In this document: positions 12,212 to 24,700 of the stretch, one piece after another
How the letters are laid out: each line of letters opens with the position of its first letter
Position numbering within the stretch: position 1 is the first letter of the stretch
From: Amphibalanus amphitrite
Taxonomy: Eukaryota; Arthropoda; Thecostraca; Balanomorpha; Balanidae
Direction of reading: 5' to 3'
Assembly: GCF_019059575.1 (NCBI RefSeq)
Contig: NW_024882771.1
Location: forward strand, 62,001-126,000
DNA: 64,000 nt
Translations under genes and position numbers: made by a program
Notes under the pieces: generated by a model
Database searches by the model: none
Seen by the model: only the letters and a program-made list of their open reading frames with translations
Told to the model about the DNA's origin: nothing

Positions 12212-12795
12212 TTAGCCGTCCAGCGGATACGCCGAGAAGTCGCTATAGCTTCCGTCGTTCAGCTCACTGCTGGTCTCCCTGAAGGAGAGAGGAGCACGGG
12301 GAGCGTCAGTCTACAGTGCATAGACAGTCCTCGGTCTAACGCAGAACTACAGTTAGAAATGTAGGTTATTTACTGATGGCAACTTCAAACCTGATCACCA
12401 TCCGACTGTTTTTTTTTCCAGCATTTACGTGGTTTACGGTCCCATGCTCTCAATTACTCTACCCTGCTCTCTTCTTAGCCCTTTCCCTGTCTTCTACTAT
12501 CCCCTTCCCTGTCCAGCTCGACAGTTCCCACCCCTGTACTCTCTGCCGTACCCGCCCGGCCGGCCTGTCCTCTACTGCCCTGTCTCCTATCCTTTACTGT
12601 CACTGCGCCCCGCCCCGGGCCAGCTGTCCTCCGCTTCATCTGCTGTCCCGGGCTCCCCCTTCCCAGTCCCCCTACTCACGTGGTGGTGTCCTCCTCCTCC
12701 GCCTGCTGGGCCGTCATGGCCACGCGCGCATAGTCGTCCGTGTCGATCGACTTGCAGAAGTGAATGGCGTACAGCAACTTCTCGCGGAGCACAGC
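12212..12795 (-). CDS. HERC2: HERC2 exons 65-66: end of HECT domain and short tail
   Basis: Exon 65 (12,680-12,795) encodes the last HECT segment with the strongly conserved [18 protein letters not shown] and an acidic AEEED run. It ends in phase 2. Exon 66 (12,212-12,278) completes a Thr codon and adds [21 protein letters not shown] before TAA. The tail is shorter than the acidic tail of vertebrate HERC2, while an acidic frame continues past the stop (11,447-12,211). The exon 66 acceptor reads CCTTCAG. Confidence 0.88.
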
Positions 12796-15700
12796 CTGAC
12801 GAGGACAGACGGTTTCCGCATTCAGATCAACACGTATCGAGCTCGATTTACGTTGCAATGGCACAATATTTAAAACATGCGACAATTTGATAAGCTAGCA
12901 ATTAAAATGTAAAAGGTTCTGCGGTGAATGAACATCATCAGGCAGACATACTGTGACTGTGACCAACGGTGGTGCCGCATGCTCAACACGATAGCACCCC
13001 GCTCCATAGAGTGCACAAATAAGGACTAACCGCTAACCTGACTAGACAGACACAGCACCAACTCAATTGGCCACCAATCGTCTCTGTCGGCCTGTCTGTT
13101 AATACTCTGTGTCTGTGTCCGTGTCTGTGTCTGTGTCTGTTCCGTCTGCCTCTCTGCCAAGCCTGTCTCTCTGTCTGTAGCGTTCTCACCTTGCACGAGT
13201 ATCTGGGCATTTTGAGCAGGAAGAAGCAGGTGTAGCTCTCGGGCAGGAAGTGGTCGGCCGGCTGGTACTTGTCCAGCACCTGCAGCACAAAGTCGCGGCC
13301 GCGGAAGTCGGCGATGGTGCGCGGCAGCCGCGTGCGGCCCCACACGAAGCGGAGGAACAGGGAGCGCTCCAGGGTGCTGAGCTCCTGCATCACCTCCCAG
13401 AACCAGGCCACCAGCGGCGAGCACGCGTCCACGCCTGCGCAGCGAGGGGCGGTGGGGGGGGGGGGGGTGGGGGGGAGACGGTCAGAACGGGGCGCCACTA
13501 CCGCGGCCAGTCAGTGGGATCAGGCAGCGAATACATGGCGTGAAGTCAAACTTGGGTAATGGGCATATTCATAAGAGTAAATTCGGCGGACAGCATCCAC
13601 TTTTACTGAACCTCGTACACTGATGATCTGTTCTCTACCAGATCCTTTCGTAAACGGTCACTGGCTACCGTAGGGTTTGTGGTACGTCAGTCACAAGGCC
13701 ACTGTTGCCGACCACAGTCGAGCTGGACCACAGAAACAAGTAAATAACAGGAATGATTCGACACTAGTCTTTCATAATCGTCACCATCACATCAGCATAC
13801 CCTACCACCCGGCACCCACTCAGTCCCATACCTACCCTTTGCCGTTCCAACCCACTCTCCCTAGTACCTTTGTAGGTTGCGACGGCCATGAGCAGTTTGA
13901 TGGGAATGTCTGGCGAGCCGCACACCATCGTCTCCAGCTCCGCGCCGGTGAACAGCTCCAGTAGCGGTACGGGGATGACGCGACTCATACCCTCGCGGAC
14001 GGCCGCCACCATCGCGTCTGCTTCGTGTAGTCTGTGAGGGGACGGTGGGGAACATGTTAGACACCGATGGGGAGAATATAGACTTGGGTAGACGCCCAGA
14101 TGGACAAAGACTCAGATACGACATCGAGACAGACAGCGGAGGTGCGACAGACAGACGGCCAGAAAGACAGGCTGGCAATCAGACACTGAGTTACTAACAA
14201 CGGGGGCCCATCCATACAACGATACGGACAGAGCGGCGCGGACACAAGCCAGAGGCCAGAGGTCGGGCGGGAGTGATCGTATTTGTTATCTCAACTGGAC
14301 ACGACTGCGAGTCCATCCACTCCACAGCTCGTCTACGATCGAGTCTGTCTGCACCACAGCGCGGCGCCGATTCTCACCTATAGTTGAGCGCCGCGCGGAT
14401 GTACTCTGTCTTGTTATCGTCGGTGACGCGCCGGTATGTGCCACTCAGCAGCACCTCATGTCCGGCCGCTGACGGGGTGCTGAACGGTAGCTCCAGGGAG
14501 GCCAGCGCCGGGTCGTCGCGCAGACACAGCAGACCGGGCAGGTAGTCGCGGTCCACCTCGGCCAGGTCAGACGGCGAGAGCTGCAGACCCACCAGCTGCT
14601 TCCAGACCGGCTCAGCCAGGTTCAGACTCAGCGGCGAGCCGGTGCGCACCGCGATACCCATCAGAAGGCCTGGACGAGGGAGGAAAACGGTCAGCACTAG
14701 AGACACCCAAAACATCCACAGGTGAAAGGTAACGGACATGAGCTAGAGAGACAACAAGATAGACACTGATTCAACCTAGTCAATCGTCAGATTTTCAGCC
14801 CAAACCATCATCAAATTTTCGTCCTCAGCCGCACATATTACACACCAACGCCACCCCGACCCCTCCACAACTCGACGTACCTAGGAATGTGAACAGATGT
14901 CTGTACTGCTGAGAGCGGGCCGCAGGGTTGAGCAGGTGGCAGTCGCGGTTGGCACCCGCCTCTCCGCGCCCGTTGGGAGTAATGATGAGCAGCGGCGGGC
15001 TGCCCGCGGACAGTTCGTCGCACATCTCGGCGATGCTCTCGCTGTACCCGCCGCCGCAGTCGTCCACACTCTCACCTGGTCGGGAGAGTAAGCACAGGTT
15101 TATACAGGAGTGCGAGCTACACACGGGCGTAAATGGATTAGAAGGGAAGAGTAATTCAAGCCAACTAATCACACTAGCCTGCTGGAGAAGATCGATAGAT
15201 GACGACATCCCGGACCTTTTACCTTGCAGTTCTCTAGTACTCACAAGGTAAATGCATGAATGCCATCGGCTCATTCCGCTGAACCGTTGAACCCAAAGCT
15301 TTCTCCAACGCACGTAAATCAAGTAAGAGTCGACACCTTCATTCCCATCGAACTCATAATTCTTCCGCCCATCTACGATACTATCTCGTCCTCTTCTGTC
15401 ACAACTCTCCCCTTTTGCTATCCTCCATTCCATCACTCACCGACAAATTTCACCTTCCACACCCTGTGCGGCAGGAGGAGCGCCTCGGCGCCCAGCAGTC
15501 CCATCTTGGAGGCCATCTGGGAGAACACGGTCTTGTGGCCGGAGGTGGCGGCGGCGGTGGCGGCCGGACGGGAGCGCGAGCGGCGCACCTGCATCCGGTT
15601 CAGCTCGACCACCGGGCCGTGCTGCCGGTCACGGATCATCGTGGCCTGCACCACCTGAGAGAACCGCAGAGGGGTGGGGAGGGTCATTAAATATAGATGG

Positions 15701-18700
15701 ACGATGCCGGTAAGAGGACACATTCAACGCTACTACCCTGAAACGAGAAGCGAGCGATACAAGTTCGATGAATCGAATCAAGTGAGTAAGATGAGAAGTC
15801 CAGAAATAAAAGTCAAGTGAGACCAGACGCGGCCTCTACCAAAAGGAAAGGAATAACTCAATCAACTGAATTATTACTCATCCCGAAATTTTCCAAAGCC
15901 TCAGCCATACACTGACCTTTTACATTTTACTCCATCCAATCTGCAGCGTCCCTCCGCTTCGTCTACTCTCCTTCACCCATTTTTTCCCTCTCTAACTACC
16001 CACCTTTCTGAAGGCGGCCTCCTTCACCGCCGGCACGACGAGCGTCCTCAGCTGGGGCGCGCTCAGGTGGAACAGCGGCACCAGCGGGCAGAAGAGGTCG
16101 CTGAAGTGGTGCAGCACCACCAGTCGGTTACGGAGCACGGCCACCGGCAGCTCGCGCAGGTGGTCAAACTCCAGAGGGATCTGACGGAGGGAGAAACGCA
16201 ACAGTAGAATGACGGGCGTGTAGCTGCTGAGACAATCGGCAGGGAGGCGACAGTTAGAAGACAGTCGTATGACAGACAGTTATATAGAACAAAGGCCCGA
16301 TTCGTTACTGGTGGGCGGTCAGTGGCTACATCTTTGTTGTTGTTGTTTATTGGGGCTTTAGGGCGCGTCGACTGCAAAGGTCATTTTGCGCCCATAACGT
16401 CGCGCTAGTAAAACAAGTGTTTCAAAAGAAGAAACTTTCTAGATATCAAGACTAGAAAGTAGAAGACTTTATAAAAAAAAGACAGGGTAAAATAAAACAA
16501 CGCAAAAGCGTCGTAATAGACAACTGACTAGACAAGGAGACTAGAGAGGATTTGGGTCAGGTCGAGTAAATCGCTTGGAATTTGACTGCACGGATAAAGG
16601 AAAAGATGTTGCCAGATAAAACCCAGGGTGACTCGTCACCCAGTAGGTGGCGGACAGTGGTACCCGGAGCGATGCGGCCGAGGTAGCGCGTCCGGTCTGG
16701 TTCTAAAAGTGGACAAGATAAGAGCACGTGAGCGACGGTAAGAGGCGCGGAACAACCGTTGCAAATGGCCTGCTCGTCTCCGCGGAGGAGGTGGCCATGC
16801 GTGGCATATGTATGGCCGATTCGGAGCCTGCACAAGATCACCTCGTTGGACCGGTTGTCTTGCAAGCAAGACCTCCATGGCTCCAAAGTCGGCTTCACCT
16901 CACGGAGCTTTCCGCCTCCACGTAGGCTCCACTCTGCCTGCCACTCAGAGAGAATGAAAGATCGCACAGCCGAATAAAGGTCACGCGCCGGCAATGGCAG
17001 ACGTCGAGTGCAGGAGGCTGCGGCCGCGCGCCTCGCGGCCGCATCTGCCAGCTCGTTGCCGTGTATGCCGACGTGGCTGGGAATCCAGCAGAACTGAACA
17101 AATTTTCCCGATTGTTCCACTGACTGAAGTCGAGCTAAAATGTCTTGAACGATCGGGTCAACTGGATTAAAACTCCGTAACGCCAAAAGGCTACTTAGGG
17201 AGTCCGATAAAATCAAGTAAGAAAGGCCGTCCGACACCTCGATAAAACACAGAGCCTTCTCGATGGCGACTAGCTCAGATGAAAACACCGAGGCAAAAGA
17301 AGGTAGAGAGAATGAGCGGGTATCGCGACCTGCGATAAAAGCACATCCCACTCCCTCAGGCGTTTTTGATCCGTCTGTAAAAACGGTGTTAAAACCATCG
17401 TACGAGACGATGTGTTGCAAGGCCCTGACTCGCGCCTCACAAGGCAGCAAGTCATCCTTCTTAACTTCGGAGAGTGAGAGATCTACTTGAGGTTTTGCGT
17501 GTTTCCAAGGCGGAGAGGACGTACCCCAGCTACGTCGTACGACACGTAAACCTATGTTGGCTGCGGAGAAGAGACCTCTCATGCGCGCTCCAAAGCAGAG
17601 CGATTGTCGCGCTCTGTCAAGTCACATCGAGACCCATCCGACCCGATACAGTTAATCAGTCTCGCAGCTACGGAGACGGATGGGACGGCGCTCTCTCACC
17701 TGTTTGGGCAGTTTGCCAGTGTTTGATGAGACGTTGGTGCTCCAGGCCAGAGTGTGGGCAGAGCCGCAGGCCACGCGGTTTATCTTCTTACCCTGCTGAC
17801 CGGGGAACGTGTCGACGGGGTCAGAGATGTCATTGTCATAGCGAGAGCCCGCAAACAAAACATTTCTTCCAGAGCGAAGGAATACACTCTATCAAACCAC
17901 CAAACAATCTGAACTTCTAAGTTAGTCTAAGTCAACGCCTTGTTGGGCTGTCTACAAAACATATACGCTCGCAATCTGCAAGTCTTTCACAGAGCGACAG
18001 TAGCGCCGCCGGCCGCCCGCGGCACGTACCGACAGCGCAGCTACGAGTCGCGGCCGCTGGATGGCGTTGGTGGTGCCGTCTCCCAGCTGGCCCTCGTCGT
18101 TATCGCCCCAGGTGAACACCTCGCCCTCCTGAGAGCATGCCACGCAGTGCAGAGAGCCTGAAGGTGGAGGGGCGGGAGGGCAGGTTAGGTCAGGGCGCAA
18201 CCCACGAGCCGTGGATAGACATGGAACTTACTTGAGGCCGAATGGGTATTCTTTCACATTTGGGAAATAGCGAAACGTAATCGTGGATTTTTATCCGGTT
18301 AGCCGGCGATGTCTATGACCAGTTTCACGTACAGCCCACCGCTAAAGTAATGTAGGGTTTTACCAATCTAAACGGTTGGCTTTGACTGGCGATTGTTTAA
18401 TGCGAAGTGATTGAAAAGAAGATGTCAATAGCTAAAGTTGCAGCTGCAAGGGTGACGATACATATTAGCTACATTCATGGTTTCATTGTAGTCTGGCTAA
18501 TCGTTCCTAAGCTTCAGAAGCAGAACATACCCATGACTGAAACCCCACATTACTTCTGCTGTGGACTGTACTTCAACGACGATCCCCCCGTTCCGTCGTT
18601 TCCAATTCCATCCTCAGGATGCTGAAATCTTTGTTCTCCACGCCGCAACCCCTTAACCGGGCTGGAAGTGGACAGGCAACTTTATCTCATGCGGGCTGCT

Positions 18701-21700
18701 CCCTTGGAGCGGCACCGCTGCTCCCGAGGGAGCGCACCCGTAGCCGGGTGCAGTGAGTACCTTGGGGCTGGTCGGCCTGTCCTTTGGGAAGGGCTCAGCC
18801 CCGGTGGCTCACTAGGGTGCCTGCCCAGACCAAAAGGGCCTAACCCAACAAAACAAACTTCAACGACAAACAAAGCACGAGGAGCTGCCACTCCATATAA
18901 GCTCACATCGCTATTCAACCCACATTATTTGCATGTTGATTCTATCCAGGCCTTTCATGACGATAGACGGAGGCGGAGCCCATGACCCTGTCCCATCGGG
19001 ACCAGTCCGTCCCAGCCCAACTGTCACTCACCAGACCCATCCGGGCCAACCCGGGACCGGCCTCTTTGACTGGGGCCGGTCGGCCGGCCGGGCGTGCGGG
19101 GCGCCGGCCCTACAAGTCGACGGCTCGCACGTCCGGCCGGTGGATAGGGGGCGCCGCCAGCGATACCCCTTCGCCGGGCGGCGCGGGCGGTGGCTGATGG
19201 CCCGCCGCGTATCTTTAGTCCATGAAAGGACACCGGGGCGGCTTGGCCAGGCGGGCCACACCACATCACGTGGTGGTGGCGAGCTATATTTTTATAATTC
19301 GGCCGCCGCCCAGTCAAAATGCAGTTGAAATGTGGCGTCCGAATTTGTGTATATTGCCAACACTGTATGCCAGCGTGTACGCTCGCCAAATATTACTCGC
19401 ACGTTGTGGGGGTTTTGAAAGCCCTCTTGTGTCGGTGCATACCAGGTGTTTGCGGGTTTAAACGTCTCAACCTGGAGCGCGCGTTAGCATAGACGGGAAA
19501 CCGGCTGTTTCGTGTCAGAAGCCATGACAGAGACTGTCCTTGTTGGGCGTGAGAGCCCTCGATTATTATTTACTTGTGTCATATTTGTATGGTTTGTCAA
19601 TAAATGTTTGAAAAAAAAACTGTCACTCACCGACCGCGATACAGATGATCCTCTTCCCCTGCAGGGCGGCCACCTTCTTTGGACGGCGAACGTGCTCATC
19701 CAGGCCGTGACCCAGCCGATGGTAGTCGCCCTTACCCCTGTGGGTCAGAGAGGTCAGGTCAGAGGATTATAGGACCGCGTCCCAGCCCGCCGTGGCAGTC
19801 AGCCTTATCCATGTGGCCTAAAAGTCTGGTCAAACATCCGGTCGCGTAATTAAAGACCAGGGCTGGAAATAATTCAGATGCAATCATTTATAATTGTCCT
19901 CTACAAGAAAGAAGAAAGGTTCCAAGGGCCACGGCTACGAGAGAGTGCTACATCAGTCTCCAGTCCTCCGTAACAAGACGTCCACACTAACTCCGAGTGT
20001 ACCCGTATAGATGACACTCCTCACCCATCCCTCCCCTCTCCCTCTCTCTCCCTCTATACTCACCAAGTGTACACGCTGCCGGAGCGAGTGAGCGCCGCCG
20101 AGAACTGTGAGCCGCACTCGACGCGCACCACGCCCAGACCGGAGAGCGACTCGATCTTGAGCGGCAGCTTGCAGCCCTCGGAGCCGCCGCGGCCCAGCTT
20201 TCCGTAGTCGCCGTCTCCCCAGCTCCACACGTTGTCGTCGTCGGTGATACATAGGGTCTGGGCGTCACCGGAGCCGCAGGCCACGTCCACTACCTGAGCG
20301 GGCGGTGGGTGGGGGGATGGGGTCAGCTGACGTTATGGGAATATGGAAAAATCGTCTGTTCTTGCCGCTGGGATAAATTAGCGTTAGGTCTGTCCACTCA
20401 CCTAACTCATTCACTTATCATTGACATGTTAACAGGTGATAAATCGACAAAGGTTTAAACTGCATAACCTGGCACACCTTGATACGATGACTGAATTCCA
20501 CTCATTTTCAAATGACTGAAGCCAGCACTCCACTAACAGTCTTCAACCCATCCCCACTCAGTCATCCCTCGACCTCGAGACCACAGCTGCCCCACCACCA
20601 CCACCTACCCTCCACCCGACGAGCGTCTCGACCAGTTTGGGTCGGCTCTGGTCGTCCGAGTCGCCGTGGCCGAGCCGCCCGTACCGGCCCCGTCCCCAGG
20701 TGTACAGGTGGCCCTCGGCAGTGACGCAGGCCGAGTGCGAGCCGCCGCAGGCCACCTGAACCACACGCTTGTCGCGCAGAGCCTCGATCAGACGGGGACG
20801 CTCGCAGGAACTGAGGAGAAGAGAAGTTTTTTTTGTGTGTTTTTTTGTGTTTATGTTTTGTGGGAAAGGCGCTTTGATTTAAGCATTTTGCTTTTGCACC
20901 GATCCGCGATTATTTTCGCCGATATTTTTTGTTCGTGGTTACCAAAATACACTGAACGAATGAATGAATGAAAGAAGAGGGAGAAGAGGTTAGATGGAGT
21001 TGCAGTAAACGGACGTTGGCAGTCACACTGGGGTGACAAAACACCTAGCATTACACATTACACAGGTTGAATATAGCTCCCCGCGAGAAATGCACTCTTT
21101 GAAGAGATAAACAATTAATGACCACAAATATTTCTTATTATTCTTTGCGGCATCATTGTAAATTAAGGTAGACTATTGCCAGTTCAGGCAAACATCTGGC
21201 TCGGCAAATATATTTCAACCGCAGTCAGTCAGCCAACAGACTTCTGCCGGTCAGCTGGCAGTGACACCCACCTTTTGTTTCCGTGTCCGAGTTTTCCGTC
21301 GTCTCCCTCCCCCCAGCTGTAGACCTCTCCCTCGGACGTCAGCGCCAGGCAGTGTTTGCCGCCGCTGTTCACTGCCACCTGGTGGACACATCAGGAAACT
21401 CAGCCAGCTCACCAAGCCAGCGGACAATCGCCTAGGGCACACGCTTCACCGGCATGGGGCATAGAGCGCAAAGAACAAAAAGAAATTTGCCATTCGAGAA
21501 AAAGGACTACTGTGATTTCATTATGCGCATTATGACATCCCCGTTAACTCCTAACTCTAGCCGTCCACCAATGCTGGCCATCTTGGGATCACGTAGCCCC
21601 GTGCCCACCGCCAACAGCTAGTACGAATAATGTTCATGAAACATTCACTCTTGTCCCCCTCAGTCGTGGAACCGTGCCAACTGCCTATCAACTTGCTCAG

Positions 21701-24700
21701 ACACTGATCCGAGTAGGAGGCGGAGTCACAGGAAGCTGACCTTTTTGATGAAGACGTGCTGCAGGCTCTCCAGCAGAGTGGGCGTGGAGACGCAGTCGGT
21801 GCCGCCGATACCCAGCCGGCCGCCGGCACCGTAACCCGTGGCCAGCACCTGAGGAGGAGGTCACAGCTCATAGGTCACCGGTGACAGTCAGGACACAGTT
21901 CACGGGTCACAGACGCCGATCGTTGGTTACGTTCATAGCCATTGGTCCCACAAACTAGATGACGGGATCTAAATTTACAAGTCACAAATTACGACCGAGC
22001 ACAGTGCTGATCACGAACGGAGATCTGTAACATAATAAGTCACTAATTATAGGTCAAAGGTTACGTCTCGCCAGGCCGGTCAGAAGATGCACCATTCACA
22101 TGTCATCATGCAAGCCCCGACCCCATGCTACCCTGCCCTTCCCTTCCCTTCCCGTCACCATTCCTATCCCACGGTACCTTTCCATCAGAGGTGACTGCGA
22201 ACAGGGTCTGCTCCCCTCCGATCAGTTGGGCGGGTTTCAGCAGCGAGAACGCCTCACAGGGCGTGGGCTGTTTGACCTTGGCGCCGTCCAGACCGCCCAG
22301 CTGGCCGCGGTGGTTGTGGCCCCAGGCGTATATGACGCCCGAGCTGCCCCAGGACAGCGTCCAGTCGTCCGGACGTCTGACGAGAGGGACATGACGATCA
22401 ACCGTGTGGAAGCACTAACTAGCAATTGTAGTAATTTTACAATACAAACCGAGAATACTGGATAATATGGGGACATATGTACCGACGGCACCAATCCATA
22501 ATACGTCAAGTGGGACAGAAAATGATCATTTTGAACCTCACCTCCTCCGATTTTTGCGAAACTTTGTGAAACTACTCATCTATATGTGAAAAGAAAGGAG
22601 ACATATTTTTGTCAAAATATGACGTCACGTTTCCGAGATATACGTCATAAAACATTGACTTAGGCAAGGCACATTATCATCTTAAAAGCGTCATAACCAT
22701 TGAAGTTTTAGACATATCACCACGAGACAAAGTGTGAAATGGAGGGAATAGGTCAGGCTTTAATTTGAGGATAACAATATTGATGTAATTAACTAATTAG
22801 TGAACCTAATTAAAATTCAAAAAATAGATTTTGATTTTCCAAAAATGGGTACCCTTCGATTTTGCTGATTTGTACATATTTTATTCTCCTATACATTAGC
22901 TACATCATATAAAAAATCCAGAATGGGCCGACGTCTACGTAACTGTCTTTTGGACTTCGTAATATCTGGCACTCGCGTATTTCGTTTTAGCAACCAAGGA
23001 GAGGCGCTACCCGGAGATGCTTCTTTCTACCCCAAACCAAAGCAAACAAACCTAACCTGACCTGACGAGACCTGACCTAATCTAACACGCGTAAATATGT
23101 AACGCCCTCACGGCAGTTGCCGACTGTCCAATTTCCAAATGCTATACCTAGATACGAACATTAGCCCTCACGACAGTTGCCGGCTGCCCAGATGCTACTT
23201 AAAAAACAAATGCGTGTTGAACACTTCAGGCTGACCCGCTGCGAGCCAGCGACCTTTATTAGATTTCGAGGTGGGTACACTCGGCACACTTACTACTAAG
23301 CCACGAAGATAGCTGGTCATCGTAAGCCAGTTTTTTAATGATGAAATTGGGCATTCTCCAGGCAGCGCCTCTCTTTGGTTGCAAAAAGAAAATACGCCTG
23401 ACTCTCCCAGTGCTAGGGGAGAAAAGCCCGGTTTAGCCAAAAAAGGTATGAAAAAACGGAATTTGAATTGTAGATGGGGCGGTGGGGAACTTTATCGTGT
23501 GCCAATTTCATGCCCTAGATCAATATATTCAAGATCAAATGAGGTTAAACGTGATCAAATTTGCTATAGTGACTATTTTGCGTTTATACGCCTATAGCTC
23601 TAAGAGATACTGGCCGATTTTCCTATTTCTTCCTTTATACGACATTTGTAGTGTTATGAGAATCTCAAGTTAATCTTACCATAAATTTGGCAATAAGTGG
23701 CTTGCTAAGAGTAAGATGTCGCCGGCAGAGGCGGGGATCGGCCGACGCGGGAAGCGTCATAGTCACATATTGTGTTTGCACCCTAAAAATTTAATTTTAC
23801 CAGTTGATTTTCGTATTTATTTTAACATTAGATTGCCTGTGCATTTTTAAGCCTTCACACAAAATTTGACACGAATCGATCATAATCAGCGGTAAGAAGC
23901 GCGGTGCAAAGATGGAACCGTCCCGCGCCGGCACAGTCTACCATTCAGGCGGAAACGGCCGGCGCCGGCCGCCGAGCCGCTCCGGCAGGAATGTTTGACT
24001 TTACACCGCTATTACTAGAAAAGTTGTGGACCGATTTACCTATTTCTTGCACGGGAGGATTTGCAATTCGATTCTGGACAGATACGTAAAGTTTGACGTT
24101 AATATAATAATCATGGCGTGAGTTATTGGCGATAAACAGGTGGAGTTGGCGAAATCGGCCCCTTCCACCGCCCGTGCTACGTTGCACTACTTGTTGCTAT
24201 ATCATCCAAAGTTATCGTTGGCCCACTCTAATTTTCTCAGCACGTGTGCCTTACGTCTAGTGGAAGACAATATCTAAATTTGAGCAAAATCGAAGGGTAC
24301 CCATTTTTCACAAATTACATTTTAAGAAATAAATTCAAAATAAAATAAATTCAAAATCACCAAAAAATGTAAAAATTGTCAAATTTTACTAGCATAACTC
24401 CTTATGTACACGTTTCAGTTTGTTTGAAATTAATAGCTTCAAAAATGTTGAAGCTATAGATCTTTCAAGATTGCAATACACGTCCAATTCTGCTCAAAAA
24501 GCAGAAGTTTAGCGACTTGTATCTCTGTAGCCCGAGGGCATATGACAAAATCTTTTCACCCTCGGAGGTTTCACCCAATAGCCAATAAGTATACCAAGTT
24601 TGAACAAAATCGCAGAGGTGGCCGATTTTGGCTGTCCCGGTTGACATGGAATGCCCCAATACAGGGTTGTTCACGAAAAACTGACACACTTCAACACGAC

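Noticed and set aside
11632-12282. A 216-codon Cys/Arg/His-rich plus-strand open frame
   Set aside because: It is antisense to the Ser/Asp-rich repeat after HERC2. Repeat units that are multiples of three leave several frames open.
18650-18850. tRNA-like or SINE-like stretch in HERC2 intron 56
   Set aside because: Some GC-rich short hairpins are visible, but no A/B box pair, cloverleaf or tail could be supported.
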